In this document: positions 1 to 11,580 of the stretch, piece after piece
How the letters are laid out: each line of letters opens with the position of its first letter
Position numbering within the stretch: position 1 is the first letter of the stretch
NCBI GenBank assembly: GCA_032718475.1
Contig: JAUCBJ010007204.1
Span: forward strand, 62,001 to 126,000
Length of the DNA: 64,000 bases
Direction: 5' to 3'
Source of the DNA: Nemertoderma westbladi
Lineage: Eukaryota > Xenacoelomorpha > Nemertodermatida > Nemertodermatidae
Made by a program: the position numbers and the translations under genes
Notes under the pieces: model-generated
What the model saw: the letters and a program-made list of their open reading frames with translations, nothing else
The model's database searches: none
Told to the model about the DNA's origin: nothing

Positions 1-749
1 TCCGTACCTGCCACCTCACCCCAACCACCCCCCCTCCTTCTCTAACCACTTCTCTCCCAATTCTTTGAGAACTGTTCCCGTTCCCTTATGTTCCATTCCA
101 AACTGAATTTATGTTTTAAGACCAGAATCCCTATTCCGCAACACCTAATTACGTAGATTTCAATCTCATTAGTAAATTAAATTATTCAACACATTGAGTT
201 GTAGACTTACAATTATGAAACACTTGACTGCATCTAATAAATTCTGGTGCTACCAATATTGTTAAATTATAACTCTGTGTAGATCGTAGGCCTAATAAAT
301 ATTGATATTTCCGCTTAATTCTCTCGCATTAACAGCAATTAAAGAGTAAAATATAGTGTTAAAATTAATTTGTTATATCATTACTATTACTATTAAATTT
401 CACTAACAGTTATTAATTGAATTGAGTTGGAATTATATTATCTACTGAATGATTTTATTATTGCAACAATAATTACAAGTATAATAATATTGTTCCGCCC
501 ATATAAACAGACCATAATGGCGGATAACACAGGTCAGTTTGCTATAATTTAGTATGGGGCCAGACACGAAGTCCCTATGTTAGATTGAGTTATTAGCTGC
601 TCAAAATCTAACACTAACGGCTGCGACAACTACTTGTAATTATTGACTCCATGACATTTGTGAGTTCGCAAAGGCTTCGCCTACTACTACGTGACTCACC
701 CCATAAGTTGAATATTATTATTGAGTCATAAACACTAAACACACACAGA
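1..749. other. AT-rich intergenic DNA, no gene seen
   Basis: No convincing coding region, RNA gene or repeat structure is visible. The sequence is AT-rich with scattered short inverted words such as AGGCCTA. It is probably host intergenic or intronic DNA. Confidence 0.5.
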
Positions 750-1693
750 CAGGGCCGGATTTAGGCATAGGCCGAGTAGGCGTGCGGACTAGGGCCTCCC
801 ATAAAAAGGGGGCCTCACACAAAAATACCATACCAGACATTTTTTAAATATAAATAACATTATTTTTTGAACTACAGTATTATCATATTCATATATTAAT
901 CTAATATTTATATTATTATGTAAATATACAATTTTCGGAAATATCTTATCACACGCTAACAACTAAAATTTACAGAGCCTGTGCGTGCATGGCCTGTGTA
1001 AGGGCCTCCGGGCCAGAGGAGCCCAAAAAGGCTAGCCCTTAACAGAGACAAAACCAAGTCATTTCATAATATGCAATGCACTAAATAACTTTATGTTCAT
1101 TTAAATATTATGTTTGTTTGTGATCTATTATTTCTGGCAGTGGCAGTGGCGGAGGAGTTGTGTTTTTCGTATGAAAAAATGTCATTTCGAAATAATTGCC
1201 ATCAATGTTGAAACCTTCCCACCCCCACATAGAACAGCCTGTCTCAGGGTGTGCTTGTGTGGCGAGCCACGTAAGTCCAGGTGAGACTTTGCAAAGGCTC
1301 TTCTGGACTTACATACTGACAACAACAATGTCGGGCACGAAGGAAGCACACCAACTAACATTTCATTACGGTTTTCTGAATCGCTGATGTCATTTATGAT
1401 ATCAGTTTTAATATTTGGTGGAATATAGTCTGTCTGTTTACATTTTGGCGGACAAATTGGCAGACAGAGATTCCATGATAACTCGAGAACGGAAATAAAT
1501 TTCGATAAGCTGTTATCAGATTTGGAATCCTCATTAAATTACACTCTAGTTGTAATAAAAAACTAATTTCTGAATTTTTCACCAAAGGAGGCTACACACC
1601 CCCCCCCCCCCCTCAACCCTTAAAAAAAAATTTATTTGGGAGCCTTTCACAAAGTTATGGCTTAGGGACTCCCACAATCTAAATCCGGCCCTG
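750..1693. mobile_element. hAT-like non-autonomous DNA transposon
   Basis: The left end reads CAGGGCCGGATTTAG and the right end CTAAATCCGGCCCTG, a perfect 15-bp terminal inverted repeat. The 944 bp between hold no transposase. An internal run of C (around 1601-1612) and GGGCCTCC-rich blocks are typical of decayed non-autonomous elements. Both flanks lie in AC-rich DNA (ACACACAGA on the left, AACACACAT on the right), so the expected 8-bp target duplication cannot be read cleanly. The hAT assignment rests on the CAGGG-type terminus and is an inference. Confidence 0.75.
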
Positions 1694-2975
1694 AACACAC
1701 ATCCCACAGCCTACAAACACTGACACAATGTCTATAATATTTGATTTATTGATTGTATGTATACGCAGCTACCTCTATACCAGTAAGTATTTTTTACTAT
1801 TTTACGATTAAACTCTAATGATAATTATAGAGCTGGTAGAGACACAGAGAAAATCCAACAGTCAATACAACAATGTGATTGAACAGTTTAGATAAAGATA
1901 TAAATAAATACAACGGACGCACTGCCGGTCTTTGCTATTAAGTTTATAGTGGAATTATAAACTAAATCAATGATTAGTATAAATTACGTCGGAAAGATTT
2001 GCCGGTTTGTGATTATTTTGTGTCTGCCGGTAATTGTTACATCGTAATTAAGTGTTATAGGATAATCTGTTTGGGCTATGCCTCCAAAATAAAGCGCGGT
2101 AACGCTGATTGCTGTCAAAAATAAAACTGTAACTTTTGTTTATTGTGTTGGTTACTATAACGTTCCACTATAACGTCCCACCTTTTTCGAGAAGATCCTT
2201 CTGAAATCACCGGTACATATCTTGACGTGGATGGAGATTTTAGGTAGACGATAATTTAATTATAAACAACTACAGTATGGACAGCAGACAACAGTATTCA
2301 GTGGGCCTAGTATTTCTCCAACTCTTTTTTCCCGCTACCCTTTTTAACCAAAAAACTATAAGCTCGCATCTGTGGTTGTCAGACCTGCCAGATCTGTTGT
2401 TGTGGTGGCAGCCTAGGGGTCCCGGCAACAAAAGGGGATACCAAATTATATAATACAGTAACTGAAGAGTAGATGTGTAATCTAATGGATGAGCTTTGTA
2501 TACCGGTGTAATTCGTGGACCGCTTCCGCTTGTCGTCGTTTTGATGAAATGGAAACGGATCCAAAAGGTTAAACAAATTAAAATTCTACTCACAGACAGA
2601 TTTCTATATTTCCACTTCAGCCGCTAGGAGCAACCAGGAAATGTACATTATAAACAAGGAAAACCGAACCCACTCGAAAGCTGCTTGGCAGGCTCGTTTA
2701 AAACCAATATAAACAAAAATACCAAAATACTGCCTAGGGGGCATTTGATATGAGATTTGAATAATTAATTATAATAAATAATAAACTCTATAACTTACAG
2801 CCTTTCGCAACCCGTTTTTATAAGCTCTGCTTGGGTTAACTGTCTAATGAGAAGTTTAATCCAATATTATTTTACGCGTGCAGCTTCGTACTTACAGAAT
2901 GTTGGTGGTCTATACATACCATTCACTACATTACTGATTAATATATATTTAAATACCTATTTCTATTATTTGCAG
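1694..2975. other. non-coding DNA, probably intron or upstream region
   Basis: No gene recognised. Positions 2098-2190 share the words GTCAAAAATAAAACTGTAAC and TAACGT-CCAC with the MITE at 45090-45350, so this is probably a third, degenerate copy of that repeat family. The last bases before 2976 (TTATTTGCAG) look like a splice acceptor for the exon that follows. Confidence 0.45.
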
Positions 2976-3763
2976 TTGAAGGAACGAGAATCGAACCAAC
3001 AACCATTGATCAACTCTATTGTCCCCAGAGTGGCCAACCGGCAACATCTTCTGTTTGCCGGCCTCCGGGATTTATCAACCCACTGCTCTTCCACGCCAAC
3101 ATTATCAGACCTTCTCCCGTATACAACCCATATTTGGACTCATTTAGTGTTGGATTGGACTACAACAAACTGCGAATCCCTTTCCCATTTATCCCGTACA
3201 CACCATTAGCCAATCCAATTCACCCTTTCCCTATTCTAGCCAATCACTCGTTATCACCATTTCCTCACAACCAATATCCGTCACCAATGTTTCTCCCGCC
3301 ACCTAGCGGATTCCACCGCAATCCATCCGCCTACGTACCCGATTGGTTCCCATCGCCTCTCATTGGCGGACTTCCTTCTCCATCTATGGAACTGATGCCA
3401 CGGAACGCTAGCCAATCGGAAGATCAAACATTATTTGAGCAGCAGCACAATAAACCGAAACCCGGAATGTGTGAACAAAACCAACACATGGAAACCGCTG
3501 CTTGCTGTTCCAAAACTCTTAGATTAGATACAAATACCACTGCAATGAAGTATTCGAGGAATGGGAATAAGTATTCCAGCGCAACTAATATCAATATTTC
3601 GAATACCGAAATCAATGGTTCAGTAAGCCACGGAGGAATGTCTCCACTGGTCGCATCCAAACCGAAAGAAATTCTACCGGAATGCATAGATAATCGACCC
3701 ATCGACTTGTCAATGAACTCCAGATTTTGCCGAAGAGAGCGGTTACTTAGCAACAGCTATCAG
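2976..3763 (+). CDS. internal exon of a C2H2 zinc-finger transcription factor
   Basis: The exon is bounded by a pyrimidine-rich acceptor ending TTTGCAG and a donor CAG|GTATAT. One frame stays open across all 788 bases (codons in register with 2978). The translation is rich in Pro, Ser, Phe and Asn, with a Pro-rich stretch around 3170-3400 and the sequence PIDLSMN near 3700. PxDLS is the known docking motif for the CtBP co-repressor, found for example in Krüppel and Knirps, so a DNA-binding repressor is likely. The exon ends in phase 0 and the next exon (4083) begins in phase 0, so they splice in frame to a zinc finger. I cannot name the gene. First and last exons lie outside the recognisable part. 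Confidence 0.65.
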
Positions 3764-4082
3764 GTATATAATATATACATCAATCTAAACCCTAATCAGT
3801 TTGTTTTTATTTTCTCCTTGTCATTGGACGTAATGAAACAAGATGAATATTGAGCCTCAGTTCGCTGTAGCTCTGGAAAAAACTTAGGATGATCTAATCT
3901 TATTTTAGCCTTCAGATGATTTTATCATTTATCAGATAAATTAGGCCTACATAGAATCTGCAAAGATTTTACATGTTGTGTAGTTTTATAAGCGTAACAA
4001 CACAACTGCCACCAATTTTACAAGCAACATTCAGTAATTTCAAATGATTAATGATTTTGGTTATTATATTTACTTTGAACAG

Positions 4083-4272
4083 AACGCGCCCAATCTCACT
4101 AATTTACACATGGATGACGACAAATCCCTCTACCTACCGAAAACTCAACTCGAGATTGCCAACAGGGAACCCATCACCGACTCCGCTAAGCAATATAAAT
4201 ACCAGTGCAAGAATTGTTCCAAGTCATTTAGCAAAACTAGCAGCCTAGAAAGCCACTACCGATTGCATTCAG
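4083..4272 (+). CDS. zinc-finger exon of the same transcription factor
   Basis: An acceptor (TTTGAACAG) precedes 4083 and a donor (TTCAG|GTTTGT) follows 4272. The frame, continuous in phase with the preceding exon, encodes a linker and then one complete C2H2 finger (C-x2-C-x12-H-x3-H, from YQCKNC to HYRLH). The exon ends just after His-Ser, in phase 1, splitting the inter-finger linker codon. That is a common intron position in multi-finger genes, so further fingers are expected downstream. None are seen before the LINE at 5638, so the next exon lies beyond the transposon block or has been lost. The product would be nuclear and DNA-binding. Confidence 0.65.
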
Positions 4273-4409
4273 GTTTGTAAAATACGGATAATCTGATCAA
4301 AATACTTGTGGTCTTGTGAATAATGTCAAGCAAAGTGATCAAAGGTGGCTAAGCATGACCTACTGTACTATGTATGTATATCAGATAGTATTTCGACGGA
4401 ATTAAAATT

Positions 4410-4800
4410 AATCTTTCTCAGGGGAAATCAACGCCTATAACAGCTGCCAAAAATAAAACTAAATTAACGCCTATAACAGCTGTCAAAAATAAAACTAAAT
4501 TAACGCCTATAACAGCTGTCAAAAATAAAACTAAATTAACGCCTATAACAGCTGTCAAAAATAAAACTAAATTAACGCCTATAACAGCTGTCAAAAATAA
4601 AACTAAATTAACGCCTATAACAGCTGTCAAAAATAAAACTAAATTAACGCCTATAACAGCTGTCAAAAATAAAACTACATTAACTTTTGGCTACACATGA
4701 TGTGCCATAGAAATCTACGCCTTTCACTAAATTGATAATTTAACATTGAAACAAAATTAGCCGAGATGGGTTTGCGCCCAGTTCTCGCCTTGTCTATGTG
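4410..4800. repeat. diverged MITE relative with 36-bp tandem array
   Basis: Seven near-perfect 36-bp units start at 4430, 4466, 4502, 4538, 4574, 4610 and 4646, each containing AACAGCTGTCAAAAATAAAA. The flanks (AGGGGAAAT at 4420; CGAGATGGGTTTGCGCCCAGT near 4763) match internal and right-end sequence of the MITE at 45090-45350. This is therefore a degenerate copy of that family in which one internal segment has been amplified. The unit is 12 codons long, so it gives a spurious repetitive open frame on the minus strand. Confidence 0.8.
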
Positions 4801-5039
4801 GATTTCCTTTAGGTGTCTGTGCATATAGAAACCAGACGATTCCGAGAAAAAATAATTTTTGAGTTATGTATTGCATAAGAATCGGATTTTAATTAGCTTT
4901 CAAATGCACCTACCCACATGTCATTGCGACCCACAGTTCAAAAGTTACGCAATGAATAGTGAAAGTATATGAAAGTAAAATTTTATAATAGTAATTTTGA
5001 AATATTGATTTAAATGCTTAAAAACACGGTTTTTAAATA

Positions 5040-5620
5040 TAAGTAAATCTAACTCTCTCTTTTCATCTGTCTGTCTGTCTGTCAAATATATAACAGCATT
5101 TTAGCTAACTAAAATTTTGTTGTGGGAGTATTTCTGGTTGGAGATTTCATTTCCGATGTCAGTTTTCATGCTTGAAAAAATCTAGACTGAATCTGTGTCT
5201 GTCTGTCGGTCTGTCTGTCTGTCTGTCAGTCAAAAAATTAAGAATTATACTAGAAGACTAAAATTATCGTTATGGAGGTAATTGTGGGCGGTGATTTCAT
5301 TTCTGATATCAGTATTGATCCTTGAAGAAATCTTTTCTGACATTTTTGACAGAAAGACGGACAACTCTCCGTTTGGCTGACAGTCCGACAGACATACAAA
5401 CAGTCTTAAATCCGTAAAACATAAAAACTGTCATCAGAAATGAAATCACCGTCCACAAATACCCCCATAACGAACATTTTATTCAATTAGTAAACTTCCT
5501 TACATTTTTGACAGACAGACAGACAGACAACTGTCTGGCTGACAGTTCGACAGAAATAAAAAACAGTCTTGAATCCATCAAACATTTGAATTTTAGCGGC
5601 CACTTAAGATAAATATTGCA
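5040..5620. repeat. inverted and tandem repeats rich in TCTG/CAGA
   Basis: TCTG runs at about 5069-5085 and 5196-5222 face CAGA runs at about 5513-5529. A block near 5266-5320 (GTGATTTCATTTCTGAT) recurs inverted near 5434-5478 and direct near 5140-5165. A second unit around 5338-5435 recurs at 5500-5590. The region lies just before the LINE start codon and may be its 5' untranslated region or an older fold-back element. Confidence 0.6.
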
Positions 5621-5637
5621 ACATAACACATTGTATA

Positions 5638-8600
5638 ATGCAACAAATTGCGTCAGACACTAATTCTAGTGGTAGTGCGACGACGGCTGTTGGCATTGGG
5701 TGCGGTCTTTGTTTTTCAACTTTTCAAAATTCAGATTTAATTATCAACTGCAATCTTTGTAAACAGAAATATCACCGACAATGTGGTTCATTCTTTGAGA
5801 CTATCGATTTTTCAGACACTACCATTTTATCACACTGGTGCAATTTTTGTTATCATTATCTATTTCCTTTTGGTAGTGTTGAAAATGACGATCTCGATAT
5901 ATTTTCTAATGAAACGGGTGAAGTTAATTGTGAAGACATACAGGCTGCTGGCAACATCTTTAGTGATATTAATCCTGACGATAACTTGAATTGCAATTTG
6001 ATTCTAGGGGATTACTTTAATGAAACAATATTTGATAACCAATTTTACGGAAATGACAGCAGATCGAATTTTTCATTAATGCATTTAAATTGCAGGAGCT
6101 TAAACGCAAATATATGTGCAATAACAAATTTTTTGGAATCTATGAATGCCAATTTCGACATTCTGACTTTTTCTGAAACGTTTTTAACTAAAGATAGTGT
6201 ATTAAATGAAGTTGCCGTTCGTGGTTTTAAGGAACCTTACTGTGATTTTCGAAAATGGGGTAAGAGACTAGCCAGAGGAGGCACGGCTATTTATGCGCGC
6301 TCCGATTTAGAAACATCAATACGACCCGACCTTCATTTCAACGGCCCTGAAAATTGCTGGATAGAAGTGGCGAGGCCTCACCCTAATAAGCCCTTAATAA
6401 TTGGATGTATTTATCGCTCAGACGAAATAGAATTTGATAGTTTTAATAAAGGTTTTAATGATACACTTTCCAAATTGGCCTCAACAAATTACGACGTTGT
6501 TATAACCGGTGATTATAATATTGATGTTTCTAAACCAAATAAGCCTCGTACTAGTGAATATATTAATACAATATCTTCTAACGGCTTCACTCAAACTATA
6601 AACCAACATACTCGTATCACTCCCTATTCTAGATCTACTATAGACCACATCCTTTGTAATATACACTCATCTATTTGCTCACCTGGTGTATTTTTAACAG
6701 AAACTGGTACTACCGACCACCTTCCTACTTTCATGGTTTTAACTGATTATTCTATGTTTTTTCTTCCTCCTGATACAAAGCGCACTTACGATTACTCACA
6801 ATTTAATAAAGATAGGTTTACTAATGATGTACGAAACTTTTCCTTTAGATATTCAGCTAATAACACCCCTGACAAACTTAAACTAGAAAGTTTTTATGAT
6901 GACTTCACAAATATTTGCAAGGATAACCTTCCCTCCGTGGTTGTACAAAAACGAGATGTTCCAAAGAAACCTTGGCTCACAAAATCGCTAATTTTAGGAA
7001 TAAAAAAGAAAAACTTATTATACGCAATATATTCTAAATCACCCACAACTGAAAATCATAATCGTTATAAATTATACAGAAATAAATTAACCACACTACT
7101 TAGAGCAGCTGAAAAACAATACTACAACTCCGAATTCAATAAAAATTCTAATAATATGCGTAAGACTTGGAAAACATTAAACTCTTTATTACACCGTTCT
7201 GCAAAAACATCAACACCAAAGAGATTAAACGTGGACAAAGACGGGAAATTATTTCTCTCTCCAATCCAGCTGATATAGCCAACGCCTTTAACAATTTCTT
7301 TTCCAACATTGGTCCTCAACTTGCTTCACAATTTGCTTCAAGTTCTCGTTGTCCTACTCGCCATGTAAGACATTCCAAATCCAATTCCTTCGGACTTTCA
7401 GAAACATCTCCCGCTGAAATTCATTACATCATTTTACAATTAGATGAGAAGTGCGCCTCCAATGACGATTTTCCGATTTCTTTAGTAAAGCTTGCGGCCC
7501 CATTTATATCTACTCATTTATGTAGCTTGATTAATCTCAGTTTACGACTAGGGCATTTTCCTGATTGTCTTAAGTTAGCAAAGGTCATTCCAGCTTATAA
7601 GGGTGGTAACCCATTTCTTCCTACAAACTACCGTCCAATCTCCCTCCTCCCTGTTTTCCATAAAATTTTCGAAACAGTTTTATACAACCAGCTTATAGCA
7701 TACCTTAATAAATTCAATGTAATTTCGCGTAATCAATTCGGCTTCCGGAAAAAATTCACCACATCATATGCAGTAATAAATATAGTGGAGTCAATTCGAA
7801 ATGCTCTCGATAATCATCAATCCTCTTGTTTAGTATATATAGACCTCCGTAAGGCATTTGATACTCTTGACCACTCCATCCTTATAAAGAAACTTCAGTC
7901 ATATGGTATACGCGGTACCCCTCTGTCGATTTTCTCAGATTACTTATCCAATCGTAAACAGTTTGTTTCATTAGGTGTTACGTCATCTTTAGTTAATTCA
8001 ATCACCTGTGGTATCCCGCAAGGTTCGGTACTAGGCCCAATTCTTTTTTTACTTTATATAAATGATCTCCCAAATGCAACCTCTCTCATTGCCACTCTGT
8101 TTGCAGACGATACATCTCTCATGTTCCACGATAGTAACATAACCAGATTAACTAATACTATAAATACCGAAAGTAATTTAATTAATGATTGGCTGATAGA
8201 TAATAAATTAACCTTAAACACCGATAAAACAGAATACTCCATATTTACATTCTCGCAAAATTTCAACTTACCAAGCACAACAATTAATATCAACAACAAA
8301 CCCATCAGATACACGTCCGCTGCAAAATACTTAGGCATAATTATAGATGATAAACTCACATTTAAGGCGCACATTAAATACATACTTAAAAAAATTTCTA
8401 AAACAGGTGGACTGTTCTATAAACTTCGACATATACTTTCTAGAGAGTTACTCCGCATGCTTTTTAATACATTAATTTATCCTTACATTTTCTATGGCTT
8501 GATTGTTTGGGGCGGCACTTACAAGTCAAACACAGATCCTTTGAAAATAAAAATCAATAAGATATTGCGTTGTATCACATTTAATCATTCTCAATCCTCA

Positions 8601-8927
8601 TCCTATCCCATCTACCAACAATTACGTATCCTACCTCTAGATCTCCTCTATAAATACCAGGTGCTAATACTCATGTTTGAAGTCCATAATAATCCATCTC
8701 ACCCTCTAGCTTACCTCTTTACTAAAGCCTCTTCGGTTCACTCATATAATACTCGCTCTGCTTCCTCTGGCCTGTATCATTTACCTCCGGCTCGTTTGGA
8801 TGTTCGCCATCTTTCATTATCTATGCAAGGGCCACTTTTGTGGAACTCATTATCACAACTTATTAGGGACAGTCGAAACCTGGCGATATTTAAGAAAAAA
8901 TTAAAATACCACTTACTGCAGATATGA
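5638..8927 (+). pseudogene. CR1/L2-like LINE polyprotein, frameshifted
   Basis: The ATG at 5638 opens a frame whose first about 70 residues contain a PHD-like Cys/His finger (C-x2-C ... C-x2-C ... H-x2-C ... C-x2-C). An apurinic-type endonuclease follows, with MHLNCRS, FSETF, TGDYNID (near residue 289), DHILC and TDHLP all present. The frame stops at 7278. The next frame, open from 7167 to 8927, continues the same protein as reverse transcriptase: NYRPISLLP, LRKAFDTLD, GIPQGSVLGP and the catalytic FADD near 8101. A one-base-type frameshift at about 7240-7270 separates the two, so this copy cannot make an intact protein. PHD plus endonuclease plus RT of the GIPQGS type points to the CR1/L2 group. 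No target duplication was identified. Confidence 0.85.
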
Positions 8928-9329
8928 TTAAACCATTTCAATTTCAATTGTTTCTATAGTAATGACTAATGAGAACTAATAATAATTAAATATTTACGTG
9001 GTATCCACAAGTGCAAGTTATTTCACGCCCAAACACGTCCTTTCCTCGACCCCCACGACATCCCTCTATTGCAGCAACACGAATGTGCCACTTTGAACCA
9101 GGACGAGGTCTCTCTCCACTCCGAAGGTAAACGATCCTGCCGCCAGTCCTTTCAATCTTTCTTCCCACTGCGTATTGGACGGACCTTTCTTGGGCATGCT
9201 AAAATCAATACATATGTATGGCATACATATGTATCACAAATAAATCTCATGTAAAACTGAATAAATAATAATTACCTATCGTATTGACACACGTGTGTAA
9301 CGTAGCACTTCACTGATCCGAATGGTTTC
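8928..9329. other. LINE 3' end and flank of the BEL element
   Basis: About 50 bases after the LINE stop there is an AATAATAATTAAAT stretch that may be its 3' tail. The rest, up to the LTR at 9330, holds short open frames on both strands with no recognisable motif; I do not call a gene here. ACACACGTGTGT near 9287 is a perfect palindrome. Confidence 0.4.
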
Positions 9330-10618
9330 TGTAAAAGCTTCTGTGGGATATAACTGGCCCTTTTGCTTCGCAATCCAGTTTCCCCCCAGGCGCTGGAATA
9401 CTCTAAAAAGGTTCTCTAACTGTATATATATTCCCCTCGCCCGCAAGGTACCGTTACAAGTGTTTTAACGGACATAAAAGTCATTCTGCTATATACGTGT
9501 TTTAGCGGACATGGTAAGGCAAAAAACCTGCAATGCGCCAAATACCTTTCACAGCTTAGCCGTGATGATTCATATTACGACATCTAACAGCTGGTTGCTG
9601 ACATGGAAACAGCCATTGGACGCATGGTTCTTTGTTTGGCTTGAGCCAATCAGAGCGATTTTTCCTGTTGACGTGTAGCTTTTCGGTCGATCATAAGGAG
9701 AGTGTTCAGTCTTACTGTTTTTTCTTGATACTTTGTTGTTATTGCTATCTAGGCCAGGAACAACGGCTCTAGAGTCAATGCGTTTTCATACTTTTAGAAG
9801 AAACATTAGTAGGCTTAAATTATAGAGCGTATGACTGTTATCAATACAATTCATAATTCAATTCAATTCATATCATAACTTAACAATCGGCTTATCTTAT
9901 CATACTTTGTTATCGGTTCAACATACATTATTATACTGCTATTTACTGTTGTGTTTTGGTTGAATATTATTTGGAGAACATATATAAAGAACCCAAATTT
10001 CGCAATTTTCTTGATACACTACAGGTTAGAGAGACGGGTTATATATAGCGATTGCGACTTATATTGTTGTGGTTTGTAGTGAATTTAATGCTATTTGATA
10101 AGCACTACATTGGTCCGTTGCTGTTCTCTTTATATATGATAAAATTCATTGACGGTCGGCAAATTAGTATGCAGTATTGTGTGTTACCGGTAGTGTGCAT
10201 GATTGTGATTGATAACTAAGCATTTCCTAAAGAATGCGCCTCATACGTGAATTGTAAGCCTTACCGACTTACCGTTGTGATTAGTATAAGTCATATCTCT
10301 GTTTACTTAGATAGAGCGCCACGTCCTAAAGGAACTGTTAATATTTCCCGAAAGTGAATAATATTAGTCAGAAATTAATTATTAACGATCAATCGAATAA
10401 TACAATACAGTAAGCTTCACTGCAATAATAATCTAAGCCCTCAGAATCCAGTCTCCCGGGACTATCCAGCGGGTGAATGGACGCGCACTAGGCTGGCTTC
10501 TGCTAATGTTGTGTTTATTGGTATTAAATATTTGTCATCTTCTAAAGTATATTTATAAACAAAAAGACATATAAATTTTGGTAGGTTAAACTGCTAAAGG
10601 TCTTCAAAAGCGCGTACA
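9330..10618 (+). repeat. 5' LTR of BEL copy 1
   Basis: 1,289 bp, starting TGTAAAAGC and ending GCGCGTACA. It aligns along its length with 34781-36066, 47530-48779 and, inverted and more diverged, 49658-50826. It contains a TATATATA stretch near 9423 and a CCAATCAGAG box near 9645. The transcription start cannot be placed from sequence alone. Confidence 0.9.
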
Positions 10619-10820
10619 ATAACAGTCATTGACTTTATTGCAGTAAGCAATAAAGTTGAAAGTACCGGTCAACCGGTAAACCTGAACCGGTACTTCTGTA
10701 GGCAGTAGGCCCAACTGCCAGAACCGGTACTGCTGTAGGTCCGTAGGTCCAACTGTCAGAACCGGTACTTCTGTAGGTCTGTAGGCCCAACTGTCCTAAC
10801 CGGTACTTCCAGTATAAGTA
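10619..10820 (+). repeat. LTR-proximal hairpin and 37-38-bp tandem repeats
   Basis: Immediately inside the LTR, ACTTTATTG (10632-10640) and CAATAAAGT (10648-10656) form a 9-bp stem with a 7-base loop. It is followed by about three and a half copies of a 37-38-bp unit starting AACCGGTACT (10685, 10722, 10760, 10798). The same hairpin and units occur at 48790-48970 in the partial third copy. No standard TGG-starting primer-binding site follows the LTR, so the tRNA primer is unresolved. Confidence 0.7.
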
Positions 10821-10929
10821 CATTAGTATTATTCGATTTGATTATTGTATACCGGTAGGTCTCGATATTAAATCGGGGACGCCTGGTTTTTATTGGGATT
10901 TTACTTAGGTCTATTTCTGTCAGTTTTAT

Positions 10930-11580
10930 TTCCTAGTAAGTTAATATTGAGCTGAAGACGTGTAAGTCTGCTCAGATTGTTCAGATAATTGTAGGCCGGA
11001 CTGTTGTCGGATTGTTGTTGGGTTTGGAGAAATTACTGCGTGTGTAGAGTTTGTCCGATAGAGTGCCAGTTAGTAAGTTGGGGCAGCCATAGCTGTAAGG
11101 TCAATCCCCTCTTAAAGAATAAGTCGTACTACCGTGTTAGAACGCATACTAACTAACAATTTTGGAATCTGCACATACTGTAGTTTATTTAGGCTTGACA
11201 GTATTCTGCCAGCGCTTTGGCCTGTGTTTGTTTGTGTGTTCTGTTCAGGTACCGTAATAGTTATTACTCAGATATTTTGTAGGCTGGATTGTTGTCTAGC
11301 TATTATTAGGTCCGAAGAGATTGCTGCGTGTGTAGAGTTTGTCTGATAAAGTGCCAGTTAGTAAGTTGGGGCAGCCATAGCTGTAAGGTCAATCCCCTCT
11401 TAAAGAATAAGTCGTACTACCGTGTTAGAACGCATACTAACTAACCGTTTTGGAATCTGCACATACAGTAGTTTATTTAGGCTTGGTGGTAGTCTGCCAG
11501 CGTTTGGTTTGTATTTTGTTTGAGTATTCTGTACGGGTAGCGTAATATTTATTATTCAGAGTTTATGCGATTATTCGCAA
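10930..11580 (+). repeat. leader tandem repeat, period about 288 bp
   Basis: A segment with GTGCCAGTTAGTAAGTTGGG, a CAGC-CATA-GCTG hairpin word and AGAATAAGTCGTACTACCG occurs at about 11063 and again at about 11351. The same two-copy arrangement is seen at 49220-49560 and, inverted, at 63590-63960. It lies in the untranslated leader before gag, a typical position for packaging or dimerisation signals, but that role is only inferred. Confidence 0.75.

Noticed and set aside
4418-4666. Open frame on the minus strand coding for a 12-residue repeat
   Set aside because: It is the translation of the 36-bp tandem array (36 is a multiple of three); no start context or known product.
8986-9254. Overlapping short frames on both strands after the LINE
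   Set aside because: Neither frame has a recognisable domain; left unassigned.
10635-10823. Minus-strand open frame near the BEL LTR (also at 48765-48977)
   Set aside because: It is the antisense of the ACCGGT tandem units; repetitive with no conserved protein signal.
11041-11130. tRNA-like fold in the leader repeat
   Set aside because: No cloverleaf or A/B box arrangement could be drawn; only a short CAGC/GCTG hairpin.
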